Source of the DNA: Flavobacterium haoranii
GTDB taxonomy: Bacteria; Bacteroidota; Bacteroidia; Flavobacteriales; Flavobacteriaceae
NCBI GenBank assembly: GCA_003246205.1
Contig: QKBC01000021.1
Coordinates: 1-64,000 of the forward strand
Direction of reading: 5' to 3'
Length of the DNA: 64,000 nt
Numbering within the stretch: position 1 is the first letter of the stretch; the number at the start of each line of letters is the position of its first letter. Below the pieces are notes generated by a model. The model did not search any database and was not told the DNA's origin. It worked only from the letters and a program-made list of their open reading frames with translations. Both the position numbers and the translations under genes were made by a program. Shown piece after piece: positions 17,624-24,762 of this stretch.

Positions 17624-20065
17624 GTGACTTTTTCTCTTACAAACATTATTTCAGCGCTTAATGCAAAAGTTGTGGGCAGTTTTGAAGATTTCAAACCTGA
17701 AAATATTTCTATAGACAGCCGTTCTTTGCAAAATGGAAATGGCACTTTGTTTTTTGCTTTAACAGGTTCGCACCACGACGGTCACCAATACATTCAACAA
17801 CTTATCAGTAAAGGAGTTCATCATTTTGTGGTGCAACATGTTCCTGACGGATTAGAAAATCAAGTCAACTTTTTAGTAGTTGAAAACACCTTGGCTACTT
17901 TGCAACAAATGGCGGCTTATTACCGAAGTTTGTTTTCTTTCCCACTCATTGGGATTACTGGGAGTAATGGAAAAACCATTGTAAAAGAATGGCTTAATTT
18001 TTTATTGAGTCCAGATTACAACGTGGTTCGAAGTCCCAAAAGTTACAATTCGCAAGTTGGCGTTCCACTGTCGATTTTTGGCATCAATGAAAACCATAAT
18101 TTAGGAATTTTTGAAGCCGGAATTTCGCAAAAAAACGAAATGGACAAACTGGAAAACATTATAAAACCTAACATTGGTGTTTTTACCTCGATTGGTTTGG
18201 CTCACGATGAAGGTTTTCAATCGCAAGAAGAAAAAATAACCGAAAAAACAAAGCTTTTCAACCATTGTTCGCTAGTTGTTTTGGAGAAAAATCCTTTGGT
18301 TGAACAACATATTTCACAACGTAAACTTACTTGGAGTTTTACCGATAAAAACGCTACTCTTTTTGTAGCAAAAAAATCGACTGAAAACACAGTGACTCGT
18401 TTGACTTTGGTTTACCAAAAACAAACGTTTGAAGTAACGCTTCCTTTTACCGATGAATTTTCGATTCAAAATGCGATGAGTTGCATTGGCGTTTTATTGT
18501 ATTTGGATATTCCAGTTGCTCTAATTACAGAACGCATTCAAAATTTATATCCGATTGAAATTCGTTTGCAAGCCAAAAAAGGAATTAACAATTGTGTGAT
18601 TATTGACGATTCATATTCATCTGACTATCAATCTTTAAAAATAGCATTAGACTTTTTAGAGCAACAAAAACTGCATCAGAAGAAAACCATTATTTTATCA
18701 GATATTTTTCAAAGTGGTTTACCCACTGATGTTTTGTACCAAAAAGTTTTTAAAAGCTTAAAAAACAATCACATTGACCGCATTATTACTATTGGCGAAA
18801 CCATTTCGAGCTATTTGAGCGAATTGCCTAACGTGATTTCTTTTGCTTCTACCGCCGAGTTTTTAAAGCAATTCAACACGCAATCATTTCAAAACGAAAC
18901 TGTTTTAGTCAAAGGTGCAAGAAGTTTCAATTTTGATGAAATTGTCGTTTTATTGGAAGAGAAAAAACACGAAACGGTTATGGAAATCAATTTGGATGCC
19001 ATAACGCACAATCTCAATTTTTACAAATCCAAATTAAAACCGGAAACCAAAATTATGGTGATGCTGAAAGCTTTTGGTTACGGAAACGGCGGATTTGAAA
19101 TTGCGAAATTATTAGAACATCATAAAATTGATTACTTGGGTGTTGCTTTTGCCGATGAAGGTGTCGAATTGAGAAAAGCCGGAATTACTACTCCGATTAT
19201 TGTTTTGAATCCTGAAAATTATAGCTTCAACACTATGATTGCTTATGATTTGGAACCCGAAATTTATTCGACAAGTGGTTTACAAAGTTTTTTAAAAGTA
19301 GCTCAGGAGAAAAATATCGCGCAATATCCTATTCATATTAAATTGGACACCGGCATGCATCGTTTGGGCTTTGAAGCTGCTCATCTTGACGAATTGATTT
19401 CGGTTTTACGAAACAATAACTTCGTTACCGTGAAAAGTATTTTTTCGCATTTAGCAGGAAGCGATGATACGCAATTTGACACTTTTACTCACGAACAGTT
19501 CAAACGATATCAAGAAAATTCAGAAAAACTGATAGAAGCAGTACACCTAAAACCTATTCGTCATATTTTAAATACTTCGGGAATTTTTCATTATCCCGAA
19601 ATGCAAATGGAAATGGTCCGTTTGGGAATTGGTTTGTATGGCATTGGAAACTCCGATTACGAAAACCAACACTTGCTTAATGTAAGTACTTTAAAAAGCA
19701 TCATTTCTCAAATCCGAATAGTGGAACCGGGCGAATCTGTTGGTTACAGCCGAAAATTTATGGCTGAAAGACCAACAAAAGTTGCTTCGATTCCTATTGG
19801 TTATGCCGATGGCATTCGCAGAGCTTTAGGCAACCAAAAAAGCTATGTTCTTATCAACGGACAAAAAGCTTTTATCATTGGAAATGTATGCATGGACACT
19901 TTGATGACTGATGTAACTGATATCGTTTGTAAAGAAGGTGATGACGTTATTATTTTTGGTGAAAACCCTAAAGTAACAGAACTGGCTCAAATTCTAAACA
20001 CAATTCCTTATGAAATATTGACTAGTATTTCGCAAAGGGTGAAACGGGTTTTTTACAAAAATTAA
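17624..20065 (+). CDS. bifunctional MurF / alanine racemase fusion
   Basis: 813 residues, GTG start. The N-terminal half (1 to about 445) is MurF, UDP-MurNAc-tripeptide:D-Ala-D-Ala ligase, with the ATP loop GITGSNGKT (110-118), GIFEAGIS and IDDSYSSDYQSL. The C-terminal half (from about 453) is a PLP-dependent alanine racemase: the PLP lysine is K482 (VMLKAFGYGNG), the catalytic Tyr is near 727 (IPIGYADGIRR), and GNVCMDTLMTDVT follows. The fusion joins D-Ala production to its use in peptidoglycan precursor synthesis and is known throughout Bacteroidota. The MurF P-loop reads GKTIVKEW rather than the usual GKTTTKE. Confidence 0.95.
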   Translation: MTFSLTNIISALNAKVVGSFEDFKPENISIDSRSLQNGNGTLFFALTGSHHDGHQYIQQLISKGVHHFVVQHVPDGLENQVNFLVVENTLATLQQMAAYYRSLFSFPLIGITGSNGKTIVKEWLNFLLSPDYNVVRSPKSYNSQVGVPLSIFGINENHNLGIFEAGISQKNEMDKLENIIKPNIGVFTSIGLAHDEGFQSQEEKITEKTKLFNHCSLVVLEKNPLVEQHISQRKLTWSFTDKNATLFVAKKSTENTVTRLTLVYQKQTFEVTLPFTDEFSIQNAMSCIGVLLYLDIPVALITERIQNLYPIEIRLQAKKGINNCVIIDDSYSSDYQSLKIALDFLEQQKLHQKKTIILSDIFQSGLPTDVLYQKVFKSLKNNHIDRIITIGETISSYLSELPNVISFASTAEFLKQFNTQSFQNETVLVKGARSFNFDEIVVLLEEKKHETVMEINLDAITHNLNFYKSKLKPETKIMVMLKAFGYGNGGFEIAKLLEHHKIDYLGVAFADEGVELRKAGITTPIIVLNPENYSFNTMIAYDLEPEIYSTSGLQSFLKVAQEKNIAQYPIHIKLDTGMHRLGFEAAHLDELISVLRNNNFVTVKSIFSHLAGSDDTQFDTFTHEQFKRYQENSEKLIEAVHLKPIRHILNTSGIFHYPEMQMEMVRLGIGLYGIGNSDYENQHLLNVSTLKSIISQIRIVEPGESVGYSRKFMAERPTKVASIPIGYADGIRRALGNQKSYVLINGQKAFIIGNVCMDTLMTDVTDIVCKEGDDVIIFGENPKVTELAQILNTIPYEILTSISQRVKRVFYKN

Positions 20066-20079
20066 AAGATTTTACTTAT

Positions 20080-20099
20080 ATTCGTTTTTGAAAACGAAT
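20080..20099. promoter_or_regulatory. perfect palindrome upstream of mscL
   Basis: Nine-base arms ATTCGTTTT / AAAACGAAT around TG. It lies between the murF-alr stop and the mscL ATG (22 bases away). It has no U-tract on its 3' side, so it is not a classical terminator. It could be an operator or an mRNA-stabilising hairpin. Confidence 0.4.
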
Positions 20100-20121
20100 C
20101 AAATAACTAAAAATATTTTTT

Positions 20122-20526
20122 ATGCTTAAAGAATTTAAGGAATTTGCAATGAAAGGAAACCTAATCGATATTGGAGTAGGTTTTGTAATGGGTGCAGCTT
20201 TTAACAAAATTGTTTCTTCTTTCACAGGAGGAATTGTTTCTCCATTAGTTGGTTTAATCTTCAAATCAGATTTCAAAGATTTAAAATGGACTATTATAGA
20301 AGGAGTTGCAAATGCTGAAGGAGTTGTAGAAGGTGAAGTTTCTGTATTATGGGGCGAATTCTTAACCAACTTAATTGATTTCATTATAGTTGCATTCGTA
20401 ATGTTTATGATTGTTAAAGGTGTAAACGCAATGAAGAAAAAAGAGGTTCCGGCTCCGGAAGCTCCTAAAGGTCCAAGCCAAGAAGAATTATTAGCTGAAA
20501 TAAGAGATTTATTGAAAAAACAGTAA
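20122..20526 (+). CDS. mscL: large-conductance mechanosensitive channel
   Basis: 134 residues, normal for MscL, the homopentameric inner-membrane channel that opens on hypo-osmotic shock. N-terminal amphipathic helix KEFKEFAMKGNLIDI; TM1 (about 14-45) with the pore constriction GVGFVMGAAFNKIVSSF; a periplasmic loop rich in Gly, Val and Glu; TM2 (about 75-98); and the cytoplasmic helix SQEELLAEIRDLLKKQ at the end. It is followed by a strong terminator. Confidence 0.95.
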   Translation: MLKEFKEFAMKGNLIDIGVGFVMGAAFNKIVSSFTGGIVSPLVGLIFKSDFKDLKWTIIEGVANAEGVVEGEVSVLWGEFLTNLIDFIIVAFVMFMIVKGVNAMKKKEVPAPEAPKGPSQEELLAEIRDLLKKQ

Positions 20527-20555
20527 CTAACGCTACACTATATATTCTAACTAAC

Positions 20556-20580
20556 CCACACCCAAAAGGTGTGGTTTTTT
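20556..20580 (+). terminator. rho-independent terminator of mscL
   Basis: Stem CCACACC / GGTGTGG (7 bp) with CAAAA loop and a run of six T. Confidence 0.9.
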
Positions 20581-20651
20581 ATATTAATTGTTATAAATTT
20601 AAAAATTTGTTATATTTATTTAAAAATAATTTTTTCAAGTTAAAATATATT

Positions 20652-20659
20652 TACCTTTG
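20652..20659 (+). promoter_or_regulatory. -7 element of asd
   Basis: TACCTTTG followed by CATAA, 28 bases before the asd ATG at 20688. Confidence 0.65.
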
Positions 20660-20687
20660 CATAAAATAAAGAATTATAAATAGACAA

Positions 20688-21677
20688 ATGAAAGTAGCAG
20701 TTGTAGGCGCTACCGGAATGGTAGGCGAAGTTATGCTTCAGGTTTTAAAAGAGAGAAATTTTCCGGTTACGGAACTAATCCCTGTAGCTTCAGAAAAGTC
20801 AGTAGGCAAAGAATTGGAATGGAATGGTAAAACCTATAAGGTGGTAAGCATGCAAGCGGCTATTGATATGAAGCCGGAAATTGCCTTGTTTTCTGCCGGT
20901 GGTCAAACCTCATTGGATTGGGCTCCGAAATTTGCTGCTGCAGGAACTACTGTTATTGACAATTCTTCGGCTTGGCGTATGGATGCCACTAAAAAATTAG
21001 TCGTTCCGGAAATCAACGCAGGTGAATTAACTAAAGAAGATAAAATCATTGCTAATCCAAATTGTTCTACCATTCAAATGGTAATGGCATTAGCGCCACT
21101 TCACCAAAAATATAAAATCAAAAGAATTGTTGTTTCTACTTACCAATCTATTACAGGTACAGGAGTTAAAGCAGTTCAACAATTAGAAAACGAATACAAT
21201 GGCATTAGAGGTGATATGGCATATAATTACCCTATTCACAGAAATGCCATTCCTCAATGTGATGTTTTTGAAGATAACGGATACACAAAAGAAGAAATGA
21301 AATTAGTTCGTGAAACTCAAAAAATCTTAAACGATAAAACTATTGCAGTTACCGCTACAGCTATCCGAATTCCGGTAGTTGGTGGTCATAGTGAAGCGGT
21401 AAACATCGAATTTGAGAATGATTTTGACGTGAACGAAATCAGAACTATCCTTAGCAACACTCCAGGAGTTGAAGTTCAAGATAATTTGGAAACTTTTACA
21501 TATCCGATGCCAATTTACGCCCAAGGTAAAAACGAGGTATTTGTAGGACGCATCAGAAGAGATGAAAGCCAACCTAATACCGTTAATCTATGGATCGTTG
21601 CTGATAACCTAAGAAAAGGAGCTGCCACTAATACGATTCAAATTGGCGAATATTTAATTGCAAATGGTTTAGTTTAA
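20688..21677 (+). CDS. asd: aspartate-semialdehyde dehydrogenase
   Basis: 329 residues. It reduces aspartyl phosphate to aspartate semialdehyde for Lys, Met, Thr and diaminopimelate synthesis. NADP-binding loop VGATGMVG (6-13), catalytic C126 in NPNCSTIQM, QSITGTGVKAV and the substrate/base region VVGGHSEAVNIEF, with the His in GGHSE. Length is typical. It is followed after 18 bases by the first gene of the His/Cys metal locus, which has its own promoter. Confidence 0.96.
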   Translation: MKVAVVGATGMVGEVMLQVLKERNFPVTELIPVASEKSVGKELEWNGKTYKVVSMQAAIDMKPEIALFSAGGQTSLDWAPKFAAAGTTVIDNSSAWRMDATKKLVVPEINAGELTKEDKIIANPNCSTIQMVMALAPLHQKYKIKRIVVSTYQSITGTGVKAVQQLENEYNGIRGDMAYNYPIHRNAIPQCDVFEDNGYTKEEMKLVRETQKILNDKTIAVTATAIRIPVVGGHSEAVNIEFENDFDVNEIRTILSNTPGVEVQDNLETFTYPMPIYAQGKNEVFVGRIRRDESQPNTVNLWIVADNLRKGAATNTIQIGEYLIANGLV

Positions 21678-21682
21678 TTCTT

Positions 21683-21690
21683 TATCTTTG
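21683..21690 (+). promoter_or_regulatory. promoter of the putative metal-acquisition operon
   Basis: TATCTTTG, a perfect TAnnTTTG, only five bases before the GTG at 21696. Transcription should start at or next to the start codon, implying a leaderless message. Inverted CAAATG (21661-21666) and CATTTG (21691-21696) flank the promoter and could be an operator, but six-base arms 24 bases apart are weak evidence. Confidence 0.6.
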
Positions 21691-21695
21691 CATTT

Positions 21696-22040
21696 GTGAA
21701 GAAAAAGCTAGCTATACTTAATGTTATTTTGATGCTTTCGGTTCTATTTGCCGTAAGTTATCAGTCTTTGCATGCTTTTTCACATCATAACGAAATGATT
21801 TCGAATTCCTCTGAACACAGAGATTCACCTCATTCAAAATTTAAAAAAGTAATTTCTGAGAAAGAAGACTGTCCTATTTGTGATTTCAAATTTACCAGTT
21901 TTCTTTCTCCGGAAATTTTTACGTATACCCTTTTTTCCCCTTTTAAAATAAGTCCGTATTCTTTCAGCATTAAAGAAGCAACCAGTTTCTTTTGCGGAAG
22001 TTTATTTGCTCATAGAGGACCTCCTGTTTTATTTGTTTAA
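21696..22040 (+). CDS. small His/Cys membrane protein with DCPIC motif, copy A
   Basis: 114 residues, GTG start; copy B also has GTG at the same alignment position. One N-terminal membrane helix (about 5-25) is followed by SLHAFSHH (24-31), a His/Ser stretch, then EKEDCPICDFKFTSF (55-69, with C59 and C62 as a CxxC pair). A second hydrophobic stretch follows, with the tail HRGPP. It resembles in layout the proteobacterial DUF2946 proteins (TM, His cluster, CPxC, RGPP tail), which often neighbour TonB-dependent copper receptors. I infer periplasmic metal binding, anchored in the inner membrane. It shares its operon with the TonB receptor downstream. Confidence 0.8.
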   Translation: MKKKLAILNVILMLSVLFAVSYQSLHAFSHHNEMISNSSEHRDSPHSKFKKVISEKEDCPICDFKFTSFLSPEIFTYTLFSPFKISPYSFSIKEATSFFCGSLFAHRGPPVLFV

Positions 22041-22046
22041 TAAAAA

Positions 22047-22065
22047 ACTGTTATTTTTTAACAGT
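22047..22065 (+). promoter_or_regulatory. hairpin in the leader before TonB receptor 1
   Basis: Perfect 7-bp stem ACTGTTA / TAACAGT with a TTTTT loop, in the 88-base gap between DCPIC copy A and the receptor gene. There is no U-tract after it, so it may be a processing or attenuation element rather than a terminator. Confidence 0.45.
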
Positions 22066-22128
22066 ACTTGCCCATTGCGTTCTATCACTGGGTAATTATT
22101 CTTTTATACCATTTTTTAAACAAATAAC

Positions 22129-24330
22129 ATGAAATATCTATATCTACTTGCCCTTATATTGGTGAGCACTTTGGCATTGAGCCAACAAAAATTATCCGGT
22201 AAAATCACTAATGAATCTGGTGCTCCTTTACCATTTGTATCACTCCATTTAGTTGAAAATAACGATTATACCGAAACCGATGAAAACGGGAATTATCAAT
22301 TAGAATCGGTTCCTCAAGGAAATATTACCCTTGTTGTATATTTGTTTGGCTACGAACAACAAACCCTAAAATTCAATTCATCAGACGTACAGGAACAAAA
22401 TTTTACCCTAAAAGAAAAAGAACAACATTTAGACGAAGTAATTGTTTCCACGGCTTTTAATAAAATTCAATCGCAAAACGTAATGAAAGTTTCGCACGAA
22501 ACTATGGACGATTTAAAAAAGAATGGTTCGGTTTCTTTGATGGATGGTTTAACCAGTATTCCGGGCGTAAGCCAAATTTCAACCGGAACATCCATTGGCA
22601 AACCGGTAATTAGAGGTTTGAGTTCTAATAGGGTACTCACTTATGCACAAGGTGTACGTTTAGAAAACCAACAATTTGGTGAAGAACACGGTTTAGGATT
22701 AAGTGCTTCAGGCATTGAAAGCGTTGAAGTCATCAAAGGTCCTGCTTCATTACTATACGGTTCTGATGCCATTGGTGGTGTTTTATATTTTAATCCTGAA
22801 AAATATGCTTCAAGTAATAGTACCAAAGGGAACATTTTTCAACAATTTGCTTCTAACACACAAGGAACTAATACATCATTCGGTATCAAGTCTTCTCCAA
22901 ACAATTGGAAATTTTTATTGCGTGCTAATTACAATTCACAAGCGGATTACAAAATTCCTTCGGGTGACAGAATCATCAATACGCGTTCTATTGAAAAAGA
23001 TCTGAAATATGGAATTGGTTATGCTAATTCTCACTTTTCAACGGATATTCGCTACAATTATAACCAATTAAATTTGGGTTTACCTGAAGAAGACATTGAA
23101 AATTCAGGATTCCGTAATCCATTGTATCCTAAACAAGATATCGACAATCATATTTTGAGTTTGAACCAAAAAGTGTATTTCAAAAATTCAAAATTAGAAG
23201 CCGATTTAGGTTACACTTTCAACAACAGAAAAGAATTAGAGGATGTTGATGAGATTGCTTTGCACATGAAATTAAAAACAGGCAATTACAATATTAAATA
23301 TTATTTACCCAAATGGAATAATCTGGAAACCATTGTAGGTGTTCAAGGAATGCATCAAACCAATAGTAATTTTGGCGAAGAAATGTTAATTCCTGATGCT
23401 ACAGTTAACGACTTCGGAACTTTTATTACGTCTAACTACGAATGGAAAACCAATGTTTTACAAGCCGGAATTCGTTTTGACAATAGAAATGTATCTACTT
23501 CTGAACATGGAACTATAGACGAAGAAGGCTATTTTGAAGCTATCGACAAAAAGTTCAACAGCTTTAATTTTGCTTTGGGTTACAAAACAAATATTACCGA
23601 TAAAATCATCAGCCGAATTAATTTAGCTTCCGGTTTTAGGGCTCCAAACTTATCCGAACTAACTTCAAACGGCGTTCACGAAGGAAGCAATCGTTATGAA
23701 ATTGGAAACCAAAATTTAAAGAACGAACAAAATTTTCAAGCCGATTTGAATTTGGAATACAAAAGCGAGCATTTTGAATATTTCATCAACGGTTTCTACA
23801 ATCACATTAACAACTACATCTTCATTTCGCCAACCGGAAATATGTTAGATGACAATTTCGTTTACGAATATTTACAAAACAATGCAACTTTATATGGTGG
23901 AGAAACTGGAATTCACCTTCATCCGCACCCGATTGACTGGCTACATTTTACGAGTAGTTATGAACTAGTTATTGGCGAACAAAAAGGCGGCGACTATTTG
24001 CCTTTGATTCCTGCTAATCAATGGAAAAATACGTTACGAGGAGAATTTGAATTAGGAAAATGGTTCCAAAAAGCTTTTGCTAACTTTCAGGTAAATTATA
24101 CTTTCGATCAAAATAATATTAGTTCATTTGAGACCAAGACTAATGATTATACATTAGTTAACCTTGGCGTTGGCGGAACTGTTAAGCTTCAAAAAATGAA
24201 ATTTGATGTTTCGTTAAATGCTAAAAATTTATTAGATAAAACTTATATCAATCATTTGTCTCGTTTAAAAAGTGACGGCATTCCAAACATGGGAAGAAAT
24301 ATTGTTTTAGGAATCAATTTTGATTTTTAA
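22129..24330 (+). CDS. TonB-dependent receptor, ZnuD-like (receptor 1)
   Basis: 733 residues. Signal peptide (1-18); CarboxypepD_reg-like domain (about 20-97, SGKITNESGAPLPFVSLHL); plug domain (about 110-220) with GKPVIRGLSSNRVL, EEHGLGLSASGIESVEVIKGP and LYGSDAIGGV; then a 22-strand-type barrel ending in the aromatic C-terminal strand IVLGINFDF. The plug wording and the ADYKIPSGD strand resemble ZnuD zinc receptors. A His cluster, HLHPHPIDWLH, lies in the barrel near residue 600. Neighbouring His/Cys proteins support metal import. Zinc is the first guess and copper the alternative; neither is shown by sequence. Confidence 0.85.
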   Translation: MKYLYLLALILVSTLALSQQKLSGKITNESGAPLPFVSLHLVENNDYTETDENGNYQLESVPQGNITLVVYLFGYEQQTLKFNSSDVQEQNFTLKEKEQHLDEVIVSTAFNKIQSQNVMKVSHETMDDLKKNGSVSLMDGLTSIPGVSQISTGTSIGKPVIRGLSSNRVLTYAQGVRLENQQFGEEHGLGLSASGIESVEVIKGPASLLYGSDAIGGVLYFNPEKYASSNSTKGNIFQQFASNTQGTNTSFGIKSSPNNWKFLLRANYNSQADYKIPSGDRIINTRSIEKDLKYGIGYANSHFSTDIRYNYNQLNLGLPEEDIENSGFRNPLYPKQDIDNHILSLNQKVYFKNSKLEADLGYTFNNRKELEDVDEIALHMKLKTGNYNIKYYLPKWNNLETIVGVQGMHQTNSNFGEEMLIPDATVNDFGTFITSNYEWKTNVLQAGIRFDNRNVSTSEHGTIDEEGYFEAIDKKFNSFNFALGYKTNITDKIISRINLASGFRAPNLSELTSNGVHEGSNRYEIGNQNLKNEQNFQADLNLEYKSEHFEYFINGFYNHINNYIFISPTGNMLDDNFVYEYLQNNATLYGGETGIHLHPHPIDWLHFTSSYELVIGEQKGGDYLPLIPANQWKNTLRGEFELGKWFQKAFANFQVNYTFDQNNISSFETKTNDYTLVNLGVGGTVKLQKMKFDVSLNAKNLLDKTYINHLSRLKSDGIPNMGRNIVLGINFDF

Positions 24331-24343
24331 TTAAACTCATTCG

Positions 24344-24694
24344 GTGAAGAAAAGGCTTGCCATATTGAATTTCATTTTGATGCTTTCGGTAATTTTTACT
24401 GTTAGCTATCAGTCGCTGCATGCCTTTTCGCATCATCATTCGGAAGTTTCCGTTTGTCATTCAAATCCGGATACACACAAAAAAAGTTTCAAACATAAGG
24501 TTTCGGAAAAAGAAGATTGTCCAATTTGTGATTTCAAATTTACCAGCTTTATTTCTCCGGAAATTTTTACTTACAGCTTTTTTTGCCCAGCTTTAGCTAT
24601 TCCTTATTCTTTCAATAGTAAAGAGGCTTCTAGCTTTTTTGTCGGAAGTTTATTTGCCCATCGAGGTCCTCCTGTTTCTGTTCAATTGTATTAA
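24344..24694 (+). CDS. small His/Cys membrane protein with DCPIC motif, copy B
   Basis: 116 residues, GTG start, 13 bases after receptor 1. It is a close paralogue of copy A: MKKRLAILNFILMLSV at the N-terminus, SLHAFSHHH (24-32), an extra Cys-His pair (VCHSN), EKEDCPICDFKFTSF at the same residue positions (C59, C62) and the tail LFAHRGPPV. The His-rich linker has diverged in both length and composition while the CxxC core and tail are nearly identical, as expected for a metal-binding linker under loose constraint. Confidence 0.8.
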   Translation: MKKRLAILNFILMLSVIFTVSYQSLHAFSHHHSEVSVCHSNPDTHKKSFKHKVSEKEDCPICDFKFTSFISPEIFTYSFFCPALAIPYSFNSKEASSFFVGSLFAHRGPPVSVQLY

Positions 24695-24706
24695 TCACTA
24701 AAAATT

Positions 24707-24728
24707 CGTCAAGCAATTATGCTTGATG
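24707..24728 (+). promoter_or_regulatory. hairpin in the leader before TonB receptor 2
   Basis: TCAAGCA / TGCTTGA with ATTA loop, extended by one G-T wobble and one C-G pair. It occupies the same place (small gene, hairpin, receptor gene) as the hairpin at 22047-22065. Confidence 0.45.
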
Positions 24729-24762
24729 AAGAACTCTATTTTTTAATTCAGAACAGAACAAA

